A DNA stretch of 61,231 nt from Ruminococcaceae bacterium AM07-15 (GCA_003477405.1 QUDE01000011.1:32856-94086); one strand, 5' to 3'. Positions 33,878-43,404 are shown, numbered from the stretch's first letter. Numbers and translations: made by a program. The notes: generated from the letters alone by a model not told the origin.

Positions 33878-34889
33878 CCGCCTCACCCATGTCAGCCTCT
33901 TTTCCGGCATCGGTGGGCTGGACCTTGCGGCAGAGGCGGCGAGCTTTGAAACGGTTTGTCAATGCGAGTGGGCGGACTATCCCTATTCCATCCTGCAAAA
34001 GCATTGGCCGGATGTGCCGAAGTTCCGGGACATCACCACATTCACAAAGGAGGCGTTTTTTGAGAAAACAGGACTTGAAACCATCACCATCCTCTCCGGC
34101 GGATTCCCGTGCCAGCCCTTCTCCACCGCAGGAAAGCGGCGTGGCTTTGCGGATGAACGCTACCTGTGGCCGGAAATGTGCCGCATTATTACCGAGCTGC
34201 GGCCCCGTTGGGTGCTTGGGGAAAATGTTGCTGGCTTCATCAATATGGGGCTCGACAAAACGATTTTTGACCTGGCAAAAGCGGGATACGCTGTTCTCCC
34301 ATTCGTATTTCCGGCTTGCGGCGTCGGCGCATGGCATGAGCGCCAGCGAACTTTTATCGTCGCGGCTGATGTTTCCCACACTCCTTGCCTCCGACAAATC
34401 CACGGGGCGGGACGCTGCCAACCTGGATGTGTTCCTGTCGGAGGGTGGGATATTCCGCAAGCGGAACAAGGACGGGACGATCTGGAGCCTGTCCCTGTCG
34501 GCGGCGGTGTTCTACCTGACCCCGGCAGCATCGGAGGGCTACCGCTCCACTTTGAAACCGGCGGCCTTCCGGGACAAATCCCCGTCCTCCAACCTGTCGG
34601 CTCAGGTGATTCGGCAGGAGCAGCCCCTTTCCGAGAAAGCGGCGCTGAACCCGGACTGGGTGGAATGGCTTATGGGATTCCCCCCGAAATGGACGGACGC
34701 ATCCTATGGCGTGCCGAGCCCGAAGGAGTCCCCCGCATGACCGAGGATACCGACAACCGGGCGCTGCGGCTGAAAACCTTGGGAAACGCGGTCTGCCCGC
34801 CCCAGGCCTATCCCATTTTTCACTACATTTCCCTGATAGAGACCGGGGCGTGCGCCAGCATCTGCCCCTACGGAGGAGGTGACGGATAA
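33870..34889 (+). CDS. DNA cytosine-5 methyltransferase with two frame changes
   Basis: Motif I 'SLFSGIGGLDLAAE', catalytic motif IV 'GGFPCQPFSTAGKRRG' (PCQ), motif VI 'GENVAGF' and motif VIII 'ERQRTFIVA' are in the frame starting at 33870. At about 34337-34371 the coding frame moves by +1. In that frame 'FPTLLASDKSTGRDAANLDV' and 'LNPDWVEWLMGFPPKWTD' continue to a stop at 34738-34740. The final motif, 'LKTLGNAVCPPQAYPIF', returns to the first frame from ATG 34737, which overlaps that stop. Third-position G+C supports each switch. The first frame happens to stay open across the whole gene. The enzyme may be inactive, split or made by frameshifting. Confidence 0.8.
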   Translation: MPDRLTHVSLFSGIGGLDLAAEAASFETVCQCEWADYPYSILQKHWPDVPKFRDITTFTKEAFFEKTGLETITILSGGFPCQPFSTAGKRRGFADERYLWPEMCRIITELRPRWVLGENVAGFINMGLDKTIFDLAKAGYAVLPFVFPACGVGAWHERQRTFIVAADVSHTPCLRQIHGAGRCQPGCVPVGGWDIPQAEQGRDDLEPVPVGGGVLPDPGSIGGLPLHFETGGLPGQIPVLQPVGSGDSAGAAPFRESGAEPGLGGMAYGIPPEMDGRILWRAEPEGVPRMTEDTDNRALRLKTLGNAVCPPQAYPIFHYISLIETGACASICPYGGGDG

Positions 34890-36779
34890 ATGCAGGAATG
34901 GAAAGCCTCCGAAAAGGAAGCGCAGAAGATGACCCGTGATGGGGCCATCTCGGTGAACCTGGTGACTGGCGAGGCCACCCATATTTCAGACCGTCCCCCG
35001 GAGCAGGATTATTCTTCTGCTGATGAAACGGCGGGGGCATTGAACCGGGCGGCGGACGAGGTGGTGGGACACCGGGAACGCCGACAGGCGAAAAAGGCGC
35101 GGCGAAAGCGGCGCGACACCTTTCGGGAGGGTGAGGCGGCCAGGGACCGCCCTTCCTCCCGTTTGCAGTTTTCCGAGGCAGACCAAGTTAAGCCGAAGCT
35201 GCAAGGGGCCATTCGCAAGTCGGATAAGGCGGCGGACCGGCTGGACGCGGCAAAGGCTGCTGTCCCGTCCAAACCGCCATCCCCCCAGCATACCAATCCG
35301 CTGTCCCGCCCCATCCAGGAGGCGGGCGCCGCCATCCATGGTAAGGTCCGGGAGGTAGAGCAGGAAAATTCCGGCGTCCAGTCGGGCCACCTGGGGGAAC
35401 GCAGTTTTGAGAAGGCTGTGGGCTACGGCAACCGCCGTGTCCAGAACTGGCGGGCGGAACGCAAACTGAAACCCTGGCGAGATGCGGCAAAGGCGGAGCA
35501 GGCGGCGGTCAAGGCCAATGCGGATTTCTACTATCGGAAAGCCGTGGCGGAGAACCCCCAGCTTGCATCCAATCCCATCTCCCGCCTGTGGCAGAAACGG
35601 AAGCTGCAAAAGCAATATGCGGCGGCATACCGGGCGGCGGGTAAGACTGCCCAGGCCGGAAAAACAGCGGAGGCCACGGCAAAGGCGGCCAAGAAAACCG
35701 CCCAGGAGTCCAAGCGCACCGCCCTTTTCCTAAAACGGCATTGGAAGGGTGCGCTGATCGTAGGCGGCATCGGCCTTCTGCTGGTGATGCTGCTGGGCTC
35801 CCTGCAATCCTGTTCCTCCATGTTCGGCGGCGGGGTGTCCAACATCATGGCGTCCTCCTATCTCTCCGAGGATGCCGATATGCTGGCGGCGGAAGAAGCC
35901 TACTGCGCCAAAGAGGATGAATTGCGGGAGTACCTGGATACCTACGAGGCCACCCACGACTATGACGAGTATCACTTCGATCTGGATGAAATTGAGCACG
36001 ACCCCTATGTGCTGGTTTCCATTCTGTCGGCTCTCCATGAAGGGGTGTTCACCATCGACCAGGTACAGGGCGACCTTCAAACCCTCTTTGACAAGCAATA
36101 CATCCTCACCGAAACTGTGACCACGGAGACCCGCTATCGGACGGAGACAAGGACGGACAGCGAGGGCAACGAGTACGAGGTGGAGGTGCCGTACACCTGG
36201 TATATCTGCACCGTCACGCTGGAAAACTTTGACCTATCCCATGTACCAGTTTACATGATGGGTGAGGAACAGCTTTCCTTGTACGCCACCTATATGTCCA
36301 CCCTGGGCAACCGTCCCGACCTGTTCCCGTCCTCCGGGTATGTGAACAAGTACATCGAGAACCCGCCCACCGCCTGGGAGATTCCCGCTGAATACCTGAC
36401 GGACGAACGGTTCAACACCCTTATCACCGAGGCAGAAAAATATCTGGGCTATCCCTATGTGTGGGGCGGCAGCAGCCCCAGCACCTCTTTCGATTGCAGC
36501 GGCTTCGTCAGCTATGTGTTGACCAACAGCGGCCTGTGCAATACCGGGCGGCTGGGCGCCCAGGGGCTCTACAACATTTCCACCCCGGTATCCGACCCCC
36601 AGCCCGGCGATCTGGTGTTCTTCGTGGGCACCTACGACACAACCGGCGTATCTCATGTAGGCATCTATGTGGGCGACGGGATGATGCTGCATTGCGGCGA
36701 CCCCATCCAGTATTCCAACCTGAACACAAGTTACTGGCAGTCCCATTTCTACGCATACGGCAGACCAACCTACAACTGA
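34890..36779 (+). CDS. Membrane-anchored NlpC/P60 hydrolase of the transfer system
   Basis: This 629-residue protein has a long charged helical N-terminus, one membrane segment (about 285-307, 'GALIVGGIGLLLVMLLGSLQ') and a C-terminal NlpC/P60 peptidase domain (about 513-629). Catalytic Cys is in 'TSFDCSGFVSYVL' and His in 'TTGVSHVGIYVGDG'. Such hydrolases open the peptidoglycan locally for the mating channel. The start follows the methyltransferase stop directly. Confidence 0.9.
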   Translation: MQEWKASEKEAQKMTRDGAISVNLVTGEATHISDRPPEQDYSSADETAGALNRAADEVVGHRERRQAKKARRKRRDTFREGEAARDRPSSRLQFSEADQVKPKLQGAIRKSDKAADRLDAAKAAVPSKPPSPQHTNPLSRPIQEAGAAIHGKVREVEQENSGVQSGHLGERSFEKAVGYGNRRVQNWRAERKLKPWRDAAKAEQAAVKANADFYYRKAVAENPQLASNPISRLWQKRKLQKQYAAAYRAAGKTAQAGKTAEATAKAAKKTAQESKRTALFLKRHWKGALIVGGIGLLLVMLLGSLQSCSSMFGGGVSNIMASSYLSEDADMLAAEEAYCAKEDELREYLDTYEATHDYDEYHFDLDEIEHDPYVLVSILSALHEGVFTIDQVQGDLQTLFDKQYILTETVTTETRYRTETRTDSEGNEYEVEVPYTWYICTVTLENFDLSHVPVYMMGEEQLSLYATYMSTLGNRPDLFPSSGYVNKYIENPPTAWEIPAEYLTDERFNTLITEAEKYLGYPYVWGGSSPSTSFDCSGFVSYVLTNSGLCNTGRLGAQGLYNISTPVSDPQPGDLVFFVGTYDTTGVSHVGIYVGDGMMLHCGDPIQYSNLNTSYWQSHFYAYGRPTYN

Positions 36780-36800
36780 TGGAGGTGATGAAGCATCAAT

Positions 36801-37535
36801 ATGGTTTCTTACGGGGGCGGCGCCAACAGCACCGCCCTTTTGATCGGGCTGCACCAGCACCGTATCCCGGTGGACCTGATCCTCTTTGCGGATACGGGGG
36901 CAGAGCATCCCCACACCTACGCCTATCTGGAGGTGATGGATTCTTGGCTGAAGGACCACGGGATGCCGCCTATTACCAGAGTATATAAGACCACCCGTGA
37001 CGGGAAACAGCTAACGCTGGAGGATGAATGTCTGCAAAGTTGCAGCCTACCGTCCATCGCCTACGGCTTCAAGCGTTGCTCCCTGAAACACAAGATCGGG
37101 CCGCAGGAAAAATTCTGCAACCATTACCCGCCATGCCGCCGAACCTGGGAGGCGGGCAAGCGGGTGGTCAAATTCATCGGCTACGACGCGGGCGAGGGCT
37201 ACCGCAGCAACAAAGTGCTGCTGGGAGACCTGGCCGACCGAAAATACAGCAAGTGGTATCCTCTGATGGAATGGGGATGGACGCGGGACGATTGCATCCG
37301 GCAGATCGAGGCGGCAGGGCTGCCCCAGCCGGGAAAATCGTCCTGTTTTTTCTGCCCCAGCATGAAACCCGACGAGATCACCGCCCTGCGTGAGCAGCAT
37401 CCCGATTTGTTCCGCCGCGCCCTGGCGCTGGAGGACAACGCCCGTCAAAACCTGAAAACGGTCAAGGGGCTGGGGCGGAACTATTCCTGGAAAGAACGAT
37501 TTGGAAAGGAGTTTTGCACACATGGCAACGGTTGA
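36801..37535 (+). CDS. PP-loop (PAPS-reductase-like) protein
   Basis: This 244-residue protein has a PP-loop 'SYGGGANSTALLIGL' at residues 3-17 and Cys residues in 'ECLQSC', 'KRCSLKHK' and 'SCFFCPSMKP' that could bind a cluster or zinc. The family activates substrates by adenylation in sulfur transfer or nucleic acid modification. The substrate is unknown. It overlaps the DUF4315 gene by 14 bases and is conserved in related elements. Confidence 0.82.
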   Translation: MVSYGGGANSTALLIGLHQHRIPVDLILFADTGAEHPHTYAYLEVMDSWLKDHGMPPITRVYKTTRDGKQLTLEDECLQSCSLPSIAYGFKRCSLKHKIGPQEKFCNHYPPCRRTWEAGKRVVKFIGYDAGEGYRSNKVLLGDLADRKYSKWYPLMEWGWTRDDCIRQIEAAGLPQPGKSSCFFCPSMKPDEITALREQHPDLFRRALALEDNARQNLKTVKGLGRNYSWKERFGKEFCTHGNG

Positions 37536-37803
37536 GAAGATTCGCAAAGACATCGAAAAGACGAAGGAGAAGATCTCCGCCCAGCAGAAGCGACTTCGGG
37601 AGCTGGAGGCGCAGCTCGCCGAGGAAGAAAACCTGGAGATCGTCCGCATGGTCAAGGCGGTGCGCATGGACAACAAGGAGCTGACCGCCTTCCTGAAGGC
37701 CTACGCCAGCGGCCTCATCACCCTGCCCGACGGGATGATGGAGGCGGAGGCAGCGGTGGAGCCTGACGACGAGGATATGGAGGACAGTGACCATGAAGAA
37801 TAA
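37522..37803 (+). CDS. DUF4315 family coiled-coil protein
   Basis: This 93-residue protein is a charged coiled coil ('KIRKDIEKTKEKISAQQKRL') with 'KAVRMDNKELTAFLKAYASG', the DUF4315 pattern. It always sits next to DUF4366 genes in Tn1549-like elements. AAAGGAG precedes the ATG. It overlaps both neighbours. Confidence 0.82.
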   Translation: MATVEKIRKDIEKTKEKISAQQKRLRELEAQLAEEENLEIVRMVKAVRMDNKELTAFLKAYASGLITLPDGMMEAEAAVEPDDEDMEDSDHEE

Positions 37804-38530
37804 GAAAGTGATCCGGCTGTTTACGGCGATGCTGGTGGTTGTACTGTGCATGACCGCCTTCTCCGTCACGGCATTTGCGGGCGGCGGGGATGGCGACTAC
37901 TACACCGGGGAACCCGCCGAGACGTCCCCGGAACCTACCGAGGAACCTGCCACCGGGGGCATGGAGCCGGAGGGCCAGCCCCTTACCCCGGAGGGCAACG
38001 CCACGCTGGTGGACGACTATTACGGCGACAAGCAGCTTATCACCGTGACCACGAAAGCGGGCAACTATTTTTACATCCTGATCGACCGGGCCAACGAGGA
38101 CAAGGAGACCGCCGTTCACTTCTTGAACCAGGTGGATGAAGCCGACCTGATGGCGCTGCTGGAGGACGGGCAGGCGGAGGAAACGCCCGTTGCTTGTACC
38201 TGCGCCGAGAAATGCCAGGCCGGTGCGGTGAATACCGCCTGTCCGGTCTGCGCGGTGAATATGAGCGAGTGCGCCGGTAAGGAGCCGGAGGTAGCGCAGG
38301 AGCCGGAGCCCGAACCGGGGCCGGAGAAAGAGTCCGGCAGCGGCGGTTCCTTGGTTCTGATCCTGCTGCTGGCGGCGCTGGGCGGCGGCGGAGCCTTCGC
38401 CTACATCAAGTTCATCAAGCCAAAACAGGGCGCAAAGGTCAGCGCCGACCCGGACGATTATGAGTTCGAGGACGAGGAATACGAAAACGAGGATGTTCCT
38501 GAACAGGAAGAACAGGAGGACCAGAATTGA
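37793..38530 (+). CDS. DUF4366 family exported membrane protein
   Basis: This 245-residue protein has a signal peptide ('IRLFTAMLVVVLCMTAFSVT'), an extracellular DUF4366 domain ('NYFYILIDRANEDKETAVHF'), four conserved Cys ('VACTCAEKCQAG', 'CPVCAVNMSEC'), a Pro/Glu linker and a C-terminal membrane segment (about 190-215) with an acidic tail. It is a part of the conjugation apparatus of unknown mechanics. It overlaps topB by four bases. Confidence 0.85.
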   Translation: MKNKKVIRLFTAMLVVVLCMTAFSVTAFAGGGDGDYYTGEPAETSPEPTEEPATGGMEPEGQPLTPEGNATLVDDYYGDKQLITVTTKAGNYFYILIDRANEDKETAVHFLNQVDEADLMALLEDGQAEETPVACTCAEKCQAGAVNTACPVCAVNMSECAGKEPEVAQEPEPEPGPEKESGSGGSLVLILLLAALGGGGAFAYIKFIKPKQGAKVSADPDDYEFEDEEYENEDVPEQEEQEDQN

Positions 38531-40629
38531 GCAAATTGGTGATCTGCGAAAAACCGAGTGTAGCAAAGAGTATCGCGTCGGCCCTGGGTGTCACATCCAG
38601 GGCCGACGGCTATTTTGAAGGAAATGGGTATCTCGTTTCCTGGTGCATCGGGCATCTGGTGGGGCTGGCGGATGCGGCCGCCTACGATGACCGCTATAAG
38701 AAGTGGCGGTATGAGGACCTTCCCATCCTGCCCGACTCCTTCCGCTATGTGGTGTCCGAGGAAAAAGCTGACCAGTTCCACATTCTCCGTTCCCTGATGG
38801 AACGCCCTGATGTGACGGAACTGGTCAACGCCTGCGACGCGGGGCGCGAGGGTGAGCTGATCTTCCGGCTGGTCTATGAGGCTGCCGGATGTTCCAAGCC
38901 TTTCTCCCGTCTCTGGATTTCTTCGATGGAGGATGCGGCAATCCGGGAGGGCTTTTCCGCCCTGCGCCCCGGCGCGGACTATGACCCGCTGTATCAATCG
39001 GCACTTTGCCGCCAAAAGGCGGACTGGCTTATTGGGATCAACGCAAGCCGCCTGTTCTCCGTCCTTTACCACCGCACTTTGAATGTGGGGCGGGTGCAGA
39101 CGCCCACCCTGGCGATGCTGGCCGACCGTGACAGCAAGATTGTTCTGTTCCGCAAGGAGAAATACCATCATGTGCGGCTGGCGCTGGAGGGGGCCGAGGC
39201 GGTCAGCGACCGTATTGTTTCCCCGGAGGACGCCCAGACCATCCGGGACGCCTGTGACGGGCAGCAAGCCGTGTGTGTATCCCTGGTGCGGGAGAAAAAG
39301 ACGGAGAAGCCTCCCAAGCTGTACGACCTGACCACCTTGCAGCGAGAGGCAAACCGGGTGTTCGGCTACACGGCCAAGCAAACCCTGGACTACGCTCAAT
39401 CGCTCTATGAAAAAAAGCTGCTGACCTATCCCCGCACGGACAGCCGGTATCTGACGAGCGACATGGCGGAGACTGCCTTCGTAGTCCTGCATCTGGCGGC
39501 GCGGGTGCCGCCCTTCGACGCCTGCCCGGAGTTTTTCCCTGATGTTCTGACGCTGGTGAACGATAAGGCAGTATCCGACCACCACGCCCTGATTCCCACC
39601 CTGGAGCTGGAAAAGGCGGATGTACCTGCGCTGCCTGTGGGCGAGCGCAATATCCTTCTGCTGGTCTGCTGCAAGCTGCTGTGTGCAGCGGCGGAGCCTT
39701 TCGTGTACGAGGCGGTCACAGCCGCCTTTGATTGCGGCGGACATACCTTCACGGCAAAAGGAAAGCAGGTGCTTTCCCAGGGCTGGCGCGCCATCCAGGA
39801 GGTGTTCCGTTCCTCCTTGAAGGAGAAGCCGGAGGATGAAGATGCCGTAGGCGTCCTTCCGGCCTTGACCGAGGGACAGGTCTTTGAGTCGGTCGCCGCC
39901 TCCGTCACCGAGCACTTCACTTCGCCCCCCAAGCCCTACACCGAGGACACCCTTCTGTCGGCCATGGAGAACGCAGGCAAGGAAGATATGCCGGACGAGG
40001 CAGAGCGCAAGGGCTTGGGCACCCCGGCGACCAGAGCGGCCATCATTGAAAAGCTGGTGTCCGGCGGATTCGTGGAGCGCAAGGGCAAGAACCTGATCCC
40101 CACAAAGGAGGGCGTCAACCTCGTCACTGTGCTGCCGGAGCTGCTGACCTCCCCCAAACTCACGGCGGATTGGGAGCAGCGGTTGAACGAGGTAGCAAAG
40201 GGCCAGGCGTCGCCGGAGGACTTCATGGACGGGATCGAGGCGATGGCGTCGGAGCTGGTGCGGAAATACTCCCACATTTCCGAGGATGGGCAAAAGCTGT
40301 TCCAGCCGGAGAAGGAGACGGTGGGCCTCTGTCCCCGCTGCGGCAAGCCGGTTTATGAGGGCAAGAAGAACTTCGCCTGTTCGGACCGGGCCTGCCAGTT
40401 CGTCATGTGGAAGAATGACCGTTTCTGGACCAGCCGCCGCAAGGAAATGACCCGGAAGATGGCGGCCGACCTTCTGAAAAAAGGCCGCACTTCCGTCAAG
40501 GGGATGTGGTCGGAGAAGAAAGGTTCCACCTATGACGCCGTGGTGATCCTGGACGATACAGGCGGCAAGTATGTCAATTTCAAGCTGGAGTTTCCCAAAC
40601 GAAAGGATGGTGTGCATGGCAAAAAGTAA
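38527..40629 (+). CDS. topB: DNA topoisomerase III
   Basis: This 700-residue type IA topoisomerase has the Toprim start 'LVICEKPSVAKSIASALG', acidic triad in 'NACDAGREGELIFRLV' and catalytic Tyr in 'LLTYPRTDSRYLTSDM'. A C-terminal zinc ribbon-like segment ('CPRCGKPVYEGKKNFACSD') is present. Conjugative elements commonly carry one for strand processing. TTG start overlaps the upstream stop. Confidence 0.94.
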   Translation: MSKLVICEKPSVAKSIASALGVTSRADGYFEGNGYLVSWCIGHLVGLADAAAYDDRYKKWRYEDLPILPDSFRYVVSEEKADQFHILRSLMERPDVTELVNACDAGREGELIFRLVYEAAGCSKPFSRLWISSMEDAAIREGFSALRPGADYDPLYQSALCRQKADWLIGINASRLFSVLYHRTLNVGRVQTPTLAMLADRDSKIVLFRKEKYHHVRLALEGAEAVSDRIVSPEDAQTIRDACDGQQAVCVSLVREKKTEKPPKLYDLTTLQREANRVFGYTAKQTLDYAQSLYEKKLLTYPRTDSRYLTSDMAETAFVVLHLAARVPPFDACPEFFPDVLTLVNDKAVSDHHALIPTLELEKADVPALPVGERNILLLVCCKLLCAAAEPFVYEAVTAAFDCGGHTFTAKGKQVLSQGWRAIQEVFRSSLKEKPEDEDAVGVLPALTEGQVFESVAASVTEHFTSPPKPYTEDTLLSAMENAGKEDMPDEAERKGLGTPATRAAIIEKLVSGGFVERKGKNLIPTKEGVNLVTVLPELLTSPKLTADWEQRLNEVAKGQASPEDFMDGIEAMASELVRKYSHISEDGQKLFQPEKETVGLCPRCGKPVYEGKKNFACSDRACQFVMWKNDRFWTSRRKEMTRKMAADLLKKGRTSVKGMWSEKKGSTYDAVVILDDTGGKYVNFKLEFPKRKDGVHGKK

Positions 40630-41152
40630 AACCGAGGTCAACTTCATGGAGCATTTGAAGCCGCTGCTCCCCGCAGGTGGTGACGCAAGCGAACTGGAGG
40701 CAGCGGCCCAGGCGCTTGCCGGGCTTTCCCTGGAGGACCGTGACCTCCTGGCTGCTGTCCAGGAGTCGCCCTATCGCCTGACCACCCTGGAGCAGTTCCG
40801 GGAGTTTCCCGCCAATACCGAGTATTTTGTCCTGGAGCCCAACATCCGCAAGGTGGAAGATGTGGGCTGGCGCTATCTGGCGCAGCATTTGGACGTCCTT
40901 CTGCCCCCGGAACTGCTGGACGCCATTGATCCCGTTCCCTTCGGCAACCACGCCATGCAGGAGGAACAGGGCTGCTTCACCAGTAGAGGCTATCTCACTC
41001 TCTCCGGCGACGAGTGGGAGCATGAGCGCCCCAGAGAGAGGCAGACGGAGAAAAAGCCCTCCATCAAAGAACGGCTGGAACAGAGCCGGAAAGAATGTGC
41101 CAATCAGAGCAAGGCGCAGCCCCATCGGGAAAAGTCTGCGCCGGAGCGATAA
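40616..41152 (+). CDS. Conserved element protein
   Basis: This 178-residue acidic protein ('NFMEHLKPLLPAGGDASELE', later 'IRKVEDVGWRYLAQHLDVLL') is found between topB and the ArdA gene in this element type. The C-terminal tail ('KKPSIKERLEQSRKECAN') shares its form with the tail of the next protein, 'KPSIRERLEDAKRECAE', suggesting a common interaction motif. Function is unknown. Confidence 0.65.
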   Translation: MAKSKTEVNFMEHLKPLLPAGGDASELEAAAQALAGLSLEDRDLLAAVQESPYRLTTLEQFREFPANTEYFVLEPNIRKVEDVGWRYLAQHLDVLLPPELLDAIDPVPFGNHAMQEEQGCFTSRGYLTLSGDEWEHERPRERQTEKKPSIKERLEQSRKECANQSKAQPHREKSAPER

Positions 41153-41164
41153 GGAGGTGTCGCT

Positions 41165-43024
41165 ATGCCCCATTATGACTATGACAAAGATTATCCCTTT
41201 GCCGCCTTCATCACCAACCTGGGCAAGTACAACGAGGGCGCCCTTGTGGGTGAATGGGTGAAGTTCCCCACCACGGCGGAGGAACTGAAAAAGGTCTTTG
41301 AGCGCATCGGGATCGGCGCGAAGGATGACTTCGGGCAGACCTATGAGGAATGGTTCATCACGGACTACGACTGCTATGTGGACGGCCTCTATGACCTGCT
41401 GGGCGAGTATGCCAACCTGGACGAGCTGAACTATCTGGCCTCCAAGCTGGATGACATGAGCCAGGACGAATATGAGCGGTTCCAGGCGGCTATGGAGATC
41501 GGCGACCACACGGGCAGCATCCAGGAGCTTATCAACCTGACGGAGAACCTGGACTGCTACGATGTTTACCCCGACATCCACGACCACGACGATCTGGGCC
41601 GGTATTACATCGAGGAACTGGACGCCATGCAGGTGCCGGAGCATCTGCGCAACTACATCGACTATGAGGCCTACGGGCGGGACATCGCCCTGGAGGAAAG
41701 CGGCCAGTTTACCGACCTGGGCTATGTGCGGGATACCGGGGACAGCTTCCATGAGTATTACGATGGTGAGCGCGGCAGCATCCCGGAGGAATACCGGGTG
41801 ATGACCTTCCAGGACGACATCCCCGAAGAAGAAATTTCGGAATGGGCCATGGACCTTGCCTACGATATGGACGAGTTTTTCCGGCAGAACGACCCGCAGT
41901 ATGCCGCCGAGCACCCGGAGGAACACGCAGCGAAGGAAGAAATCTACGAAAATCTGATGGCTGGGCGCATCTCCGCCCTGGACGAGAAGCTGGCCGCCCT
42001 GGGGCAGACCCAGGAGGACTATCTGCCTTCGGAGATCGAGAAATTCAAGGACGCCACCGGCTATGAGGAATTTCTGGATGTGGACCCCCAGGCGATCCGG
42101 GAGGCCATCAAAAACCCGGATCAGTCCCATGTGGACGAGATGCTGTCCTTTGCGGAACAGGCAAACCGGGAGTATGAGGCGGAGTTGTACGGGCAGCAAG
42201 CGGCGCCTACCCCGGATGACCGGGAGACCGGCGAGACGGTGCGGACCCCCAGGGGCACCTTCCATGTGACGGATATGAGCCGGGAACAGATGGAGGCGGC
42301 CGGATACGGTTTCCACCACGAGTCCGAGGACGGAAAGTATCTCATCATGGCCAACGGCAGCCGCGCCTTTGCCATCCCCAACGGAGACGCCCCCGAACAT
42401 ACCGCGCCGGAGAAGCTGACCGTCCTGGTGGTGGAGCCCATGAAGGAGCCCTATGTGAAGGAGATCGACCCCGGCCTCCATGCGCTGCAAGCGGAGGTGG
42501 GCGGCGACATTGCCGCCTCCTATCCCTTTGACGATCCGGTGGGGCTGGTGCTGAACGACGAAGGCAAGCTCATCGGTCTGGACCTGAACCGTTCCCTCCG
42601 GAACGAGCATGGGGAGATTTACGACATTGTGGCTGGCACCTTCCTGGTGGTGGGCCTGGGGCCGGAGAGTTTCGCGTCCCTGTCCCCGGACATGATCCAG
42701 AAGTACACCGAACAATTCAAGCGGCCGGAACTGTTCGCCAGCATCAACGGGCAGATCGTATCCGTTCCCGTGGAGCCGGAAAACCCGCTGCGCACGGCGG
42801 AAATGACCCTGGAGGATGACTACGGCATGATTGACGGGATCATCAACAACGGCCGCCGGGGTGAGGAATTGGAGAAAGCCCAGGCCGAGGTGCGCAGGAC
42901 CACGCCGGAGAAAAAGCCTTCCATCCGGGAGCGGCTGGAGGACGCGAAACGGGAGTGTGCGGAACGGAAAAGCCCGGACAAGCCTGCCCCGCAGAAGAAA
43001 CCCCCGGAGCTGGGCGACTTATGA
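41165..43024 (+). CDS. ArdA antirestriction protein fused to DUF3846
   Basis: This 619-residue protein begins with an ArdA domain (1-175; 'FAAFITNLGKYNEGALVGEW', 'LGEYANLDELNYLASKLD'), a DNA mimic that blocks type I restriction enzymes during entry. A middle acidic region follows, and a DUF3846 domain (about 415-530, 'LTVLVVEPMKEPYVKEID'). The C-terminal basic tail ends 'KPAPQKKPPELGDL'. Standalone ArdA is about 165 residues, so this is a multi-domain version. Confidence 0.87.
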   Translation: MPHYDYDKDYPFAAFITNLGKYNEGALVGEWVKFPTTAEELKKVFERIGIGAKDDFGQTYEEWFITDYDCYVDGLYDLLGEYANLDELNYLASKLDDMSQDEYERFQAAMEIGDHTGSIQELINLTENLDCYDVYPDIHDHDDLGRYYIEELDAMQVPEHLRNYIDYEAYGRDIALEESGQFTDLGYVRDTGDSFHEYYDGERGSIPEEYRVMTFQDDIPEEEISEWAMDLAYDMDEFFRQNDPQYAAEHPEEHAAKEEIYENLMAGRISALDEKLAALGQTQEDYLPSEIEKFKDATGYEEFLDVDPQAIREAIKNPDQSHVDEMLSFAEQANREYEAELYGQQAAPTPDDRETGETVRTPRGTFHVTDMSREQMEAAGYGFHHESEDGKYLIMANGSRAFAIPNGDAPEHTAPEKLTVLVVEPMKEPYVKEIDPGLHALQAEVGGDIAASYPFDDPVGLVLNDEGKLIGLDLNRSLRNEHGEIYDIVAGTFLVVGLGPESFASLSPDMIQKYTEQFKRPELFASINGQIVSVPVEPENPLRTAEMTLEDDYGMIDGIINNGRRGEELEKAQAEVRRTTPEKKPSIRERLEDAKRECAERKSPDKPAPQKKPPELGDL

Positions 43025-43197
43025 GCAGGAGCAAGAAATGGCGTCTGGAATGGGCGTTCTTCCTGGGCGAGAACGGCAGACGCCAGTATAACAAGCTCTG
43101 CAAGGGCTGTGTCCATCCCTGCAAGCAGAGTTTCCGGGCGGTGGTGTTGTCCTGTCCGCACTATCTTTCCCTCCGTTCCAAAAAGTGCGGGAATTAG
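43021..43197 (+). CDS. Small Cys-rich element protein, relative of 21116
   Basis: This 58-residue protein ('RSKKWRLEWAFFLGENGRRQ' then 'CKGCVHPCKQSFRAVVLSCP') shares its core with the protein at 21116, in the mobilizable element. It overlaps the ArdA gene by four bases. A zinc-binding function is likely from the Cys spacing. Confidence 0.6.
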   Translation: MSRSKKWRLEWAFFLGENGRRQYNKLCKGCVHPCKQSFRAVVLSCPHYLSLRSKKCGN

Positions 43198-43327
43198 GGC
43201 TCAAAACAGTCAAAGAAACCGGCTGTGACGGCTTTTCCGTGTAGGGGCAGTATGATTTTCCATGTGGAGCGGCAGGGCGTTTCTGCATAGGAAAAACGCC
43301 GGATTTGCACCTTTTATCAAGCAAAAT

Positions 43328-43380
43328 GGGAGCGTCAACATCGGATGCAGTTATCCGAGGTTGGCGCTCCCATTCTTTTT
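43328..43380. terminator. Bidirectional terminator
   Basis: A long imperfect stem (GGGAGCG...CGCTCCC, 43328-43371) is followed by TTCTTTTTTTG on the + strand. It ends the transfer operon and probably also the opposing XRE gene. Confidence 0.7.
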
Positions 43381-43404
43381 TTGTTCTGGCTGCGTCGCAG
43401 TCGA

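Noticed and set aside
34371..34737. Continuous first-frame reading of the methyltransferase middle
   Set aside because: Third-position G+C and the conserved 'LNPDWVEWLMGFP' favour the +1 frame here; the open first frame seems accidental.
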